64,000 bases of DNA. It comes from Zoroaster sp. YZ-2022. Lineage: Eukaryota; Echinodermata; Asteroidea; Forcipulatida; Zoroasteridae. The stretch's first letter is position 1. Each line of letters opens with the position of its first letter. The position numbers and the translations under genes were made by a program. Below, piece after piece: positions 44,820 through 56,092 of this stretch. The notes beneath the pieces are model-generated. The model did no database searches and was not told the origin of the DNA. It saw nothing but the letters and a program-made list of their open reading frames with translations. Where the stretch lies: positions 12,201,087-12,265,086 of the forward strand of contig CM055819.1 in NCBI GenBank assembly GCA_029582265.1, given 5' to 3'.

Positions 44820-46690
44820 ATGGGAAAAACATGTGCTGAAATACAAGCCGCCTATTGGGAGAAAAAACGCCAAAAGATGGGAGAGCAGGTGTATCTAGAA
44901 GTAGAAAGAAGAAGGGTTAATAATAATAATAATAATGTATAGATTTATATAGCGCACGTATCCACCAACTAAGTGGCGCTCAAGGCGCATTATATTATTA
45001 TCCCTGCTCATAAGGCTCATAAGGCTCATAAATCATTCCTGAAACCATCTCAGCTCCCTGGGGAGTATACAGCTCAATTGCTGCCATTTCTAGCGCATAG
45101 AGAGCAAACCATCTCTGCCTTCACAGGTACCCATTTAACCCCTGGGTGGAGAGAAGCAATTATGGTTAAGTGTCTTGCTCAAGGACACAGGTGTCACGGC
45201 TGGGGCTCGAACCCACACTCTGCTGCTGGCAACACCAGAACTTGAGTTCAGTGCGCTAGACCGCTCGGCACCGAAAAAACACTTTACGTGCATTATACAA
45301 CACACTGGACCTACGGCTTTACGTCCCATCCGAAGGACGAAGCAATTATGGTTAAGTACCTTGCTCAAGGATACAAGTGTCACGACCGGGGCTCGAACCC
45401 ACACCCTGCTGCTGGCAACACCAGAACTTGAGTTCGGTGCGCTAGACCGCTCGGCTCAACTATATCCCTGTTGAGGCTTTCAAAAAAGCAATGTAAGGAA
45501 AAAGAGTGAACAAGAGAGTTCAAAAGCACCGGCTACAATAAGGCAAAATACACAAAACTTGAATGAGATCATCGAACAAGATGCAAATGTCCTCAATGAA
45601 AGCACAGATGATTCAGCTGTTTCCAACATCTCATGTGCTGGGCCAAGTACACGTTCAACTCGTCGATCACCACTCATAGTGAAGATGCCATTCACAAAGA
45701 AAAAACCCAGGAGGAAAAGAGTTAGCAAATGCTTGGACAGAGCCCATAAGAACATAGAGACATTAACACTAAAGTTACAAACAGCAACTAGACAAAACAA
45801 GAAAATAAGCAAACGTTATAAAAGATTACTCAAACAAAAGAACCAATCTTCAACGCCAAAAGGAAATGCTCCAAATACACCGAGGTCAAAAACCAAGTCC
45901 ATGCTACAGAACGCTGGTATACCGGAGAAGCGGCTCACTAGAGAAATAAAGAAACACTTACTGTTTTCTAACGCTGTCTTAGATGAACTGGCCGGTGCTT
46001 CAAAAGGACAACAGATCAAAAAATGAGCGACGGATGTTGCATAACATTGTATCCGGTTCAAAGGTTTTAAAGAAGTACCGGCTATTGTCTATGGTCCAAA
46101 AATTAAGTGGCGTAGGTCGACGAAGCCTCTCAAAGGCTACTGGAAAATTGGTCTGGTCAAGGATGCAGACAAAGCCACTATGGGAATCTCTGCAAAATGT
46201 TTGGAGGTGTCCAGGCACAGTGGGATTATTTTGAAGCAGGACACGGAAAAGGACCATGCGACGGAATTGGTGGAACCGTGAAGCATCTAGCAGATGAAGT
46301 TGTTAAGTGGAGAGCTGCAGTAATACAGGATGCCCACGACTTTTAAGGAACATCATGGAGCGGTTGACAACAAGATTGAGTACTTCTTCGTCACAAAGGA
46401 GGATTGCGTTGCTGGTACTCAAAACATTTCAGGGCACCCTTAACGTGCACTCTGTGATTGGAGTAGATGGCCATCTGCTTATGAGGAATGATTCTTGTTA
46501 CTGCATTAATTGCTACATCAAGAATGATGAGCATCAAAAAGACTCAATGTGTAGTGATTGGAAACTCCGCCACCTTTTAAGACAGAGCGCTCACAATATC
46601 GAAGACAAGCAAAACCACTATCAAGCCGCGCCTGAACAAGTAAAAACCTCGTACAACACGGATGTCTGGGTAGCCGCGGTGTATGACAAT
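44820..46690 (+). pseudogene. Transposase fossil of unknown superfamily
   Basis: Starts with MGKTCAEIQAAYWEKKRQK at 44820 and is cut by a SINE at 44920. It resumes at about 45460 with YIPVEAFKKAM and a stop, then a basic coiled region in the 45559-46026 frame (KKKPRRKRVSKCLDRAHKN). Next come VLKKYRLLSMVQKLSGVGRR, FEAGHGKGPCDGIGG near 46235-46280 and IEYFFVTKEDC near 46375. I have seen this architecture in unclassified invertebrate transposon proteins with an HGKG..DGIGG signature but cannot name the superfamily. At least five frame breaks and stops make it non-functional. Confidence 0.6.
44920..45458 (-). repeat. SINE family A, full dimeric copy
   Basis: The most complete copy. On the minus strand: tRNA-like head 1 with a B box near 45391-45400, head 2 with a B box near 45203-45214, body, then tail with TATATAAAT and ATT repeats ending near 44920. 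The insertion splits the transposase fossil. Confidence 0.88.
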
Positions 46691-47138
46691 TAGTGGTATA
46701 TTGGAAAGGTATTTGTGTCCATCAACTAATGTGCACACAAAACTTGAGTCAGTTTGTATTAAACTTCCATGTTTCACGAAAATGTTTCAGCAGTTATTAA
46801 ATTTGGTTTGTGATTAAAACAATATCTGTTTTGAGAACTTTAAATTTCGGATTTTGCTGTTTGCCATTTGCGCCTATGTACTGGGATTGGCCCTATAGAC
46901 CTTGTGTATAGACCTTGTGTATAGACTTTGCACAGCTATCGTCATCAGACCCTGTGAAATGGGTTGGTGATCACTGACTAATAATCTATTCAATTAAAGA
47001 TGCATGTGCAATGATAGGTGCACCTTTAAGAAAACATGTTTTTATTTTTTACGGGAATTCTTCCATATTTGAAAAATCCAACCCAAGCCTTATTTTCATC
47101 CGTATCAAATCAACCATGGCATTACCCCCTCAGTATAC

Positions 47139-47249
47139 CTTCATTATCTGCTGCTTTATCGACTTTGCTCTTCTGGTCTGCTTTATCCAGGTAGGAGAAG
47201 CTTGGTCTCAACTGTGTGACTCGATGGAGGGGCGTCAGATGTAGCTCTC
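47139..47249 (-). CDS. polr3e: polr3e exon
   Basis: 111 bp encoding ELHLTPLHRVTQLRPSFSYL then DKADQKSK. Acceptor TATACAG, donor GTATAC. The LHLTPLH and LRPSFSYLDKAD strings are the clearest RPC5 signatures in the window. Confidence 0.96.
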
Positions 47250-48059
47250 CTGTATAATGGGAAAACAAATAAGTCAATATATATAAACATGTAGATTAGC
47301 CACTGCACTGAATCATTAAAAGAGAAGGTACAATATGGCTAATGTTGTCCAAATTGCTTCTACGAGTATACATACTCTCTAATTGTTTCTCTCTGAACCC
47401 CCTAGCTATTTTGGCTATGAACCTACGTGAATCCGCTTAAATCCAAGACTATTCAGTAACACTACTACACACACCTGTTGGACTTAGATGGAAATGGGAA
47501 ACCTGGATTTGTGAAAAAGCATCCCTGGCTGGGCTATCTGTGAATCGGAACGGTTTGGTCGCACAATTTAGCCTCACTTAGCTATCCAAAAACCCCATTG
47601 CAGCCATTGTACACAGTGCATGAATCCATATGCATACATGTACTGTATGTACATGTACATGTACATACGTTATACAGACAGTGACCATTCGGGCAATGTG
47701 CCTTGATCCTTCTGTATTTGCCAAAATTCAAGGCGTACCTCATTATGCCAAATATTCTCATTGGTTGTTGGTAGGCCCAGCAACTGCTTCACTAGCTGTG
47801 ATGTCTTTCATATGCATATATTGTATACATGTGTGTGGGATCAAACAGGCTCAAAGCTGTGATTGACCATCGTTTAAAAGAAACCTCCCACAAATCAACA
47901 ATTCTTGAATAGGAATTTCCATCCGATATCCAATGAGAAAATAAAGAAACACAACTCTTGATTACAGAAGAATCAAGGCTGTTGATTCCCTTCGAAGTTC
48001 AGTTCAAACATGTACGATATCGCAATGCACAACCGTATCCATGACTCGGTTTATATTCA

Positions 48060-49126
48060 ATTAAATTCAATTATGGTTTATTAAATATTTACAAATCGCG
48101 GCATCTGCCGAATTACAGGTAAATTTACAAATCAAATGTTTAAGAAAGTAAAAACAAAAAAGGAAAATAACAAAAAATACAGACAGAACAACTCGAATTG
48201 CACATGGAAACTAAAAACAGACAACCAGAAAAACAGTTTTTGGAGAATTTAAATGTATATTTATATATATAGTTAAAAATGGAGGGTATTATCAGCTATC
48301 ATTAAAAAAAAAAAAAATGGGCAAAGGTACTGTACAATTATACAAATTAGTTAAAGATTATAAAGGAGGGTATATTCAACTAATATTGAAATTACGAACA
48401 AGGTACAAAATGCACTGTTTCTCATTCTATCAGTTTTACAAAGAAACTCAGGAATTTTGACTGTCCGCCTTAGAGTTCTTGTATTTTGGGGTGCTGGCAA
48501 GTACTGCCGAAATTGAGTTGTTTTATTTAAAGTCGTTTCCATGAACGAACTACAAAGTAACTGTCTACGATCTTCTAAGGATTGAAGCGTGCAATGAGAT
48601 AGTACCTGTTCATAAGTTGTGTATGATGTTCCAAACACTATTCGAAGATCACGTTTTTGTATACGTTCAATACGGAGCTTTTGATTATTAGTTAAAGCTC
48701 CACTCCACACAGGTGCCGTGTATTCAGTGAGTGGTCTGATGTAACCTGTGAGTACGGTGAGTAGATCGTGACGCGGTACACCATAACGTTTTAGCAGACG
48801 CAACATATACAGTTTACCATTGGGTCGCTTTTCAATATTTTTCACGTGTGTTTCCCATTTAAGGTCGTCTTGGATAAAAATACCTAAAACCTTTGCGTTG
48901 CTCACTTTGGAGAGAACATGATCACCAATGAGGACAGTTGGTAGTTCCGGGGGGTCACGCGTGAAGGTGATTTCCATCTTCATACATTTGGCAGGATTCA
49001 ATTTCATTTTGTTAGTATCGGACCATTCAACTAGATTATTAACCGCTAGTTGAATATTAGATTGTTGATTGAATTGTCGGCATTCAACTAGTGTCAGATC
49101 ATCTACATATTTGATTTCACTGTATA
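48060..49126 (-). mobile_element. 5'-truncated LINE, RT 3' half
   Basis: Minus strand begins in RT with IKYVDDLTLVE (YVDD catalytic motif near 49100). It continues through MKLNPAKCMKMEITF and GYIRPLTEYTAPVWSG to a stop near 48351. The 3' non-coding part runs to about 48060 and ends in TTGAATTTAATTGAATA-like repeats. The clade differs from the CR1/L2 copies; I cannot name it with confidence. Confidence 0.8.
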
Positions 49127-49139
49127 CAGGAAATTGCGG

Positions 49140-49738
49140 AAAAGGAGAGTTTCAGCTATCTTGGGAGTTTGATAACAACGGATGGAAGATGCAAGAAAGA
49201 TGTGAGAAAGCGAATTTCAATTGCCAAGGACAAGCGCTCCATTTTTACCAACCGGAACCTGACCATGCGCCTCAAAGTTCGGCTGCTCAAGTGTTACATT
49301 TGGTCAGTTTTGACGTACGGCTGCGAGTCATGGACACTGTCACCAGATTTGATAAGGAATTTAGAAGCAGCAGAAATGTGGTTTTTCAGAAGAATGCTCA
49401 AAATATCACACTTGGATCGAGTCACGAATGTAGAAGTTTTGCAGAGAGCCGGAGTGAATAGGGAGTTACTTTCAGTCATAACTAAAAGACAACTCTACTT
49501 TTTGGGCCATGTTGTCCGTAAGGAGAAGTTGGAATGCCTGTCTCTCCAGGGCCTGATAAAGGGGAAAAGATCACGAGGAAGACAGAGGGGGAAGTACATG
49601 GATCGCATCAACCAACTAGTGAGAGAGGAGAATCAGGACGACCCAAGTTCTGCAGCACAAGTCTTTAACTGGGCACGGGATAGGACTAAATGGAAATTCA
49701 TAACCGCCAAAGCGTGTATCACGTCTGGCACCTAACAG
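49140..49738 (+). mobile_element. 5'-truncated RTE-like LINE, C-terminal part
   Basis: Open from about 49140 through 49735. Encodes ITTDGRCKKDVRKRI, YGCESWTLSPDLIRNLEAAEM, FFRRMLKISHLDRVTN and YFLGHVVRKE, the standard C terminus of RTE-type and related LINE proteins. It abuts the previous LINE head to head at about 49130. Confidence 0.8.
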
Positions 49739-50019
49739 AACAGAACAGTATACAGTGTAATGTATATGTACATGTGTACATATGGACCCTATCCGAGGAC
49801 AGCGCACAGTGTGCTGAATTTCTTGGGCCAGAAATCTGTACCTGAGGGCAGCACTACAACAAAAGCCTTGGTCAAGGCTATACTGAGACCTTTGAAATAC
49901 AACAAAACAAGCCATTGGAGTTTGATTGTTTCAGGGATGTTTGGATTTAATAGCATATATCAAACAAAAATATTTGAAGGGAAGTTTTATATTATCGTCA
50001 ACTTTGCAAAATGGAAAAC

Positions 50020-50501
50020 AGTAGTATGTCAGATGCCGGTCCTAGCCCACCTCCCTAAAAGTGGGCGCGGTTGACGACAAAAGAGGGAGGTGGGCGCGGT
50101 CGACGACAAAAGAGGGAGGTGGGCGCGGTCGACGACAAAAGAGGGAGGTGGGCGCGGTCGACGACAAAAGAGGGAGGTGGGCGCGGTCGACGACAAAAGA
50201 GGGAAGTGGGCGCGGTTGACGACAAAAGAGGGAGGTGGGCGCGGTTGACGTAGTGGCGCGCCGTCGCGAAGCGTGACGTCATCAAAAATTAATGACGTCA
50301 CGCCGGATTTCGATCGCCGGGTAGTCGTAGGGGCGGTATATTAAAAAGTATTTTTTTTTTTAAAGTAAGTTAAAAAAATGAGAAATCGAAACGAGAAAAA
50401 CCATATCTAAAAAGTAAGTTAAAAAAATGAGAAATCGAAACGAGAAAAACCAAAAAAATATTATCTCGTTCAATAGTAAAGAGAGTATGGAATCAAGAAA
50501 A
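50020..50501. repeat. Polinton left terminal inverted repeat
   Basis: Matches 63326-63736 in reverse complement, including the first five codons (MESRK) of the terminal ORFs. Contains ~6.5 copies of a 29-bp unit (50062-50250) and a ~46-bp tandem duplication near 50363-50455 not seen on the right. Confidence 0.92.
50062..50250 (+). repeat. 29-bp minisatellite within left TIR
   Basis: Unit core GGGCGCGGTCGACGACAAAA followed by GAGGGAGGT, about 6.5 copies. The right TIR has about five. ORFs across it only translate the repeat. Confidence 0.92.
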
Positions 50502-53500
50502 TATTTATTGAGATGGACATTGCCAGAATTGAAAATATTTGCGCGAGAGCATAAACCCATAATTCTTGTACAAAACAGCAAGGGTAAAGTACATGTAGAT
50601 AAACGTTCATATTACAACGCGACGAAAAAATATTTAAAACGACAAAAACAAAAGCCATTGTATAAATTAAATTTAGCCGAATTGAGAGAGCGTATAGCGG
50701 TTGAAAATATTGAGCTACCGGAACGCGGCGCTGGTAAAAGTGGGAGGTTGTTAAAAAAAAGACTACATCGCCGCTATTAAAAGGTTTCACGGAAGAGAAA
50801 CCAAGTTGAGATTTAAAACGTTGATTAACGGCGGTAGATATTTACGCGAACGAAGAATGGTCGTTCCGCTGAATCACAGCAAAGAAAAAGATTTAAATAT
50901 TTTTTGGGAGGCGGTAAAACCAAAGATAATCACCAAGTTGGGTATAGACTTACAAGAATTTACCGCGTACAAGTTTATGATATTTATACGCGTTAGATTA
51001 CGTAAAGAAAACCTAGACGGTACGATCGATTTTGCCGAACCAAAATTTCATAATAATAGGCAAATTGTTTTATTGAATTTAGATAATATCGAAAATATAC
51101 TCGTTACAGTTTTTTCACAAATTCAAGAGGCTTTAGAAAAATGGACTCAAGAGGGTTCTGGATGGGAGGTAGATCGTATCGTAGATATGAATATCGCTAT
51201 CGCGAGATATCAACCTTTAAGAGGCGGTTCTTATATCGAGCTGTGCGACTATATAAAAATTAAAAAAAGCGTGCATCAACGTAAAAAACAACGACGATAA
51301 TTGTTCGAGGTGGGCTTTGCGCGCTCATCGTTTTCCCGCAAACAATCATGTTGATAGAATGAGTAAATACCCGACGGAGGATGGTTTAAATTTTGATGAT
51401 GTAGATGCTCCTACGCCGATTAATCAAATTAAGCGAGTAGAGAAACAAAACAATATCGCGATAAACGTTTTTGGTTGCGAATCAAAAACGATACTAGTTT
51501 ACAAACTCAGCGATCAACCCGCGGAACTAGATCGTATTAATTTATTATTAATTCACAAAGAAGCAGAAAAAGGAACTAGATCTCACTACGTTTGGATAAA
51601 AGATGTGAATAAATTACTTTTTGACCAAACGAAACACTAACATCGTCAGCATTTTTGTTTGAGATGTTTATAGGTTTCTCGACAGAATCGTATCTCGAAA
51701 ACCACGTAAAAATGTGTAAGGGGATAAACGACAGACCAACAAAGATCGTGATGCCGGAAAAAGGTAAAAACGACACGTTAAAATTTATAAATTTTCATAA
51801 AAAGATGAAAGTTCCATTCGTTATATACGCCGACTTTGAATGTATTATTAAAAAGGTTGAGGATGTTAACTCTACTAATACTACAAAACTACAAGAACAC
51901 GTCGTTTGCGGTTATTCGTACGTAGTCGTTCGTTGCGACGGTAAAACTAGCGATCCAGTCGTTTACAGGAGAAGAAGATGCGGCTAAACATTTTTTAACT
52001 GAATTAGAAAAAGAAGAAGAAAACATTAACGAGATATTTAAAAATCCTCAAAAAATAATAATGACTAAAGAAGATGTAGAAGATTTTTAAAACGCTAAAC
52101 AGTGTTGGATATGTGAAAAGACATTTTTTAAAGTGATGACGCAAAGTTTAGAAAAGTAAGCGATCATTGCCACATTACCGGAAAATATAGAGGCGCCGCG
52201 CACAATAATTGTAATTTAAAACTGAGTTTAAAACCAGAGAAAACTTTTATTCCGGTCATATTTCATAATTTGCGAGGCTACGATTCTCATCTCATTATGC
52301 AGGCTGCGAGTCAAACGACGGGAAATCTAACATGTATTCCAAACAATATAGAAAAATACATTTCTTTTTCAATCGGGCAACTACGATTTATAGACAGCGC
52401 TCAATTTTTATTAGCGTCGTTGGACAAACTCGTAAAATCAAACAATTCTTTTCCAATTACTAGCAAGTTTGAAATCAGATTTAGAAAAATTTAATCTCTT
52501 AAAAAGCAAGGGTATTTATCCTTACGAGTACATGGATAGTTTTTCAAGATTTGAAGAAACGCGCCTTCCTCCGATAGAATCTTTTTATAGTAGTTTAAAC
52601 AACCAACGCATTACTAAAGAACAATACGAGCACGCTAAAAACGTTTTCAACAAGTTTGATTGTAAAAATTTAGGAGATTATCACGATTTATACGTGCGTA
52701 CCGATACTTGTTTATTGGCGGATGTATTTGAAAATTTTCGCGCTACTTGCACGAAACAATACGGTTTAGATCCGGCCAATTATTATACGAGTCCGGGTCT
52801 AAGTTGGGACGCTTTATTGAACCATTCGAAACAAACTTTAGTATTGTTTATGGACGTTGACATGCATTTATTTATAGAAAAAGGTACGCGTGGAGAAACG
52901 CGTATGGTAAGTAAACGATACGCTAAAGCAAACAATAAATACTTGCCCGATTACGATGAAACGATTCCATCGAGTAAAATTAGGTACTTGGACGCGAACA
53001 ATTTATACGGCTACGCTATGAGTCAACCTTTACCAACGGGTAATTTTAAATGGATGACCAGTAAACGAATTAACAAACTCGAGAGCGAAGGATTAACGCG
53101 TAACAGAGGATGCATTTTAGAAGTTGATTTGGAATATCCTAAAGAATTACATGATTCTCACAACGCATTTCCACTCGCGCCAGAGTCGTTGACGGTACCG
53201 AAAGAATGGATGAGTGACTATCAACGAACGTTATTAAATGACAAACCCGCTCCAAACGTCGTAAAATTAGTTCCAAATTTATACGATAAATGCAATTACG
53301 TGCTTCATTATCGTAATTTACAATTGTATTTACAACTAAGTATGAAGATAACTAAAATTCATCGCGTTTTAGAATTTGATGAATCGTGTTGGATGAAATC
53401 ACTCGATTAAGAAAAGACGCGACGAATGATTTTGAAAAAGATTTATACAAACTGATGAACAATTCAGTTTTTGGAAAAACGATGGAAAATGTACGAAAAC

Positions 53501-54323
53501 GCGTTAATGTGAATTTGAAACGGTTAAACGATGAAAAAGCGGAAAATCAAATTCGTTCACTCGTCGCGAAACCAAATTTTGCAGAGTCGAGGATTTTTGA
53601 TAACGAACTAGTGGCGATTCACACGCACAAAACAAAACTTTTACTCAGCCGCCCAGTTTACGTAGGAATGTCTATTTTAGAATTATCTAAACATTTAATG
53701 TACAATTTCTATTACAATCGTTTAAAAAAGAAATACGGCGAGAGGTGTAATTTACTTTACACGGATACGGATAGTTTGTTACTCGAGATTCGAACGGAAG
53801 ACGCATATAAAGATATGAAAAAAGACAAACATTTATACGATTTTAGTAATTTTAAACAAGATCATTTTCTATTTTCTGAAGAAAATAAAAAAGTGATCGG
53901 TAAAATGAAAGACGAGACCGCGGGAATTTTAATCTCTGAAATTGTATGTTTAAGACCAAAAATGTATTCGATACTTTTATCGAATGAAAAAGAAAGAAAA
54001 GCTAAAGGCGTTAAAAAACAAGTTTTAGAACAAGATATTAAACACTCACGATATAAACAAGTTTTATCTCAAAATGTTACGCTACACCACCCATGAATTT
54101 TATTAGGCACGAAAAACACAGATTATATTCAACTCGAGTAGATAAAATATCGCTATCTCCTTTAGACACAAAGAAATATATTTTAGAAAACGGAATACAT
54201 ACTCGTGCTTACGGTCACTACGGTATTATTGACTTGAGTTTAATAGGCGGATTTTCTGTATCTCGAGGAATAATTTGTAATTCTTCTTTTACAAAACTGC
54301 GAGCGGGACCACCTTCTAAATAA
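50487..54323 (+). pseudogene. Polinton protein-primed DNA polymerase B (pPolB), multiply frameshifted
   Basis: This enzyme copies the element. The start is ATG 50487, inside the TIR. Order: a SAP-like stretch (YKLNLAELRERI, to 50760); an N-terminal domain with EGSGWEVDRI (about 51150); a 3'-5' exonuclease motif FVIYADFECI (about 51820); TPR and palm region with LDANNLYGYAM motif A (near 52990), LMNNSVFGKTMEN motif B (near 53450) and YTDTDS motif C (53758-53775); and an AYGHY end near 54220. Frames change near 50755, 51270, 51670, 51975-52270, 52480, 53395 and 54090, and a TAA falls at 51638-51640. Several breaks lie in A-runs. The catalytic aspartates of motif C are intact, but the gene cannot make full-length protein as sequenced. 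Confidence 0.92.
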
Positions 54324-54870
54324 TACAAGATGGGTTGACTAGCAGCTTTCATCGTTTTAGCTATTCTATAAATTTTTATACTCCATATAGGATCGGTCGC
54401 GCGACGTCTCGTATCTTTTTCAGCTTCACCGGGCGCGTATAAATACCGAACCAAACTGTTGTTTGGGATTCTTTTTTCATTCTTTTTACCACTTACAACC
54501 GACGAGGCCAGATTTTGCTCAACGGCGCTCAATTTAATCGCGTCTTTAGGTTTTAAATTAATGAGTCGCGTCGTTTCATTATTTAATGCTTTTACAACCG
54601 CCGGTAATCTTTTAACCCATACTCGAGATCTCTTTTCCGTCGCTATTTCTTGAGCGTATTGATGAGAAAATAATCTTTCGCTCAAAGTTCTATTAAATCT
54701 CTCTACTATACCCTGCGCTCTATGATTACCGGCCTCGCTTCTTTGGATATTTACATTGTGTTTACTCATTAATAAATTTACGCTAGACATGAATTCTTTT
54801 CCAGGATCAACTTTTATAATTTTTGGCCAAGTTAACAACGAACGTTTATAAATTTTTTCAAACTTTTTTA
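54218..54870 (-). pseudogene. Polinton integrase, 5'-truncated
   Basis: An rve-type DDE integrase. The open frame begins in the middle of the catalytic core (KIYKRS, KIIKVDPGKEF with the second D) and includes the glutamate in QGIVERFNRTLSERL. Spacing between them is 34 residues. The C-terminal part ends ...GPARSFVKEELQIIP, typical of Polinton integrases. The zinc-binding N terminus and the first catalytic D are absent. Upstream, a 30-codon frame with a hydrophobic stretch (SAVLTLFIVLYSML, 54863-54952) directly adjoins, so a deletion has probably joined two genes. Its 3' end converges on the pPolB 3' end. Confidence 0.88.
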
Positions 54871-55007
54871 CCGAGCATGCTGTATAAAACGATGAAAAGA
54901 GTCAAAACGGCACTGTGATAGGCTGAATCGTCGATTGTTTTCGTATTCATCTTATTTTATACTCGTTAAATATAAAAAAATTATTAAAAATTTATTAAAA
55001 AAAACTT

Positions 55008-55937
55008 TTATTCCATTTCAAAAACATGTCGTTCTCTCGTTGACGTTGGTGAAAGGGGCGTGGGTTTAGACGGCTCATTTACCGGCGCCGGCTCTTTTTC
55101 ACTAAAAAGGAAATAAACGAGACCTATACCGGCTAAACCAATAGCGATATAATCGTAGTAGCTCGATGAGTTGTTGTCTTCTTTTTGAACGTAACTCGTT
55201 GACTCTTGCGCCGTCGTGTAACGAGTTTTACTCGCGTCTTTAGCGAGTTGTAGTTTTTTCTTTTTATTAAGTTCGGCGAGTTTTTTTCCAGCCGCGACTA
55301 TTTTTTTCTTTTTTCTTTTTTAGTTGCTGTTTTCGTTACAGTCTTCAACGTTTTTACAGCTTGCGGTTGCTCCGGTTGCGCATTCTCCAACTCGTTCGTT
55401 TCCATCGCTTTTATTATGTATACAAGATTCTTCTTTTCTTTTTAAATGTTTTGCGGTAATTAGCGACGCACTGAGCGGCGCAATCAACGCACCGTACTTG
55501 TAGTATATTTCACACGCCACGGTAGAAAGCATGCTAGAAATGAATGGATCTTTTTCTAAATCTGAAATTAATTTACCTTCATCGTCAATTTCAAATTGAT
55601 GACCGTATAAATTGATAAGATTTAAACTAAATCCTAATAGTTTATCGTATAGCGTTAGAATGGCGCTACCTAAAGACTGCGTTATATCACGACCTAATTT
55701 AGTTTCGTATTGCGTGAGTAATACATCTCGCTTTTCCGTAGACAAAGCTTCAATATCGCTAACGATATACTCTTTACCAAAAAGTCTTTTCGAATCTCCA
55801 CCCGATACAACCGATAAAAGACGTTTATCTCGTAGTTTTTGCTTCAATAGTAGCGCATCGTCGTTTATATCGTTCATAGCGGGTGGTGAGCTTAACGCGG
55901 ATGCTGACTCTGTCAATAATTTAGAAACTTCTTCCAT
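55008..55937 (-). pseudogene. Unassigned Polinton ORF with C-terminal membrane segment, in-frame stop
   Basis: Start ATG at 55937; 205 codons to a TAA at 55320. The same frame then stays open for another ~104 codons to TAA 55008. That second part is coding-like: a basic KKLAELNKKKKLQLAKDASK stretch, a hydrophobic segment YIAIGLAGIGLVYFLF and a proline-rich tail. It has no ATG near its start. I read it as one gene of ~309 codons with a nonsense change. The product is unknown; the layout (soluble helical N part, single membrane span near the C end) could suit a virion membrane or minor structural protein, but that is inference. Confidence 0.6.
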
Positions 55938-56092
55938 TTATAAAAGCATCTATATAACAAATCAGTAAAATTAAAAAAACCAACGAGCAACCTATTAGGT
56001 TGCTGCAACACGATATCATCTATAAACAGTGGTGAAGGAAACATGAATGATTTGACTTGCATTTATAATAGTATTTTATAATTTTATTTAGG
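55938..56092. other. AT-rich spacer
   Basis: Upstream of the 55937 ORF start. Contains a small palindrome AGCAACCTATTAGGTTGCT near 55987, and may hold the promoter of that ORF. Confidence 0.4.

Larger units (their letters stand above)
42547..46893 (+). mobile_element. 4.3 kb DNA transposon with decayed transposase
   Basis: Inverted ends GGGCCAATCCCAGTACAT and its complement at 46876-46893. The flanks share TATAGACCTTGTGTA, which is itself a tandem motif on the right, so the target duplication is uncertain. A plus-strand transposase fossil runs from about 44820 to 46690. Nested inside are the TTAA element 43407-44045, an L2-like tail 44636-44700 and a SINE 44920-45458. It is in the polr3e intron between 47139 and 42266. 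Confidence 0.75.

Noticed and set aside
50062..50250. CRISPR-like regular 29-bp repeats
   Set aside because: Units are contiguous with no unique spacers, and the DNA is eukaryotic.
50029..50301. ORFs with repeated PTSLFCRRPRPPPSFVV at both Polinton ends
   Set aside because: Translation of the 29-bp TIR minisatellite in both strands.
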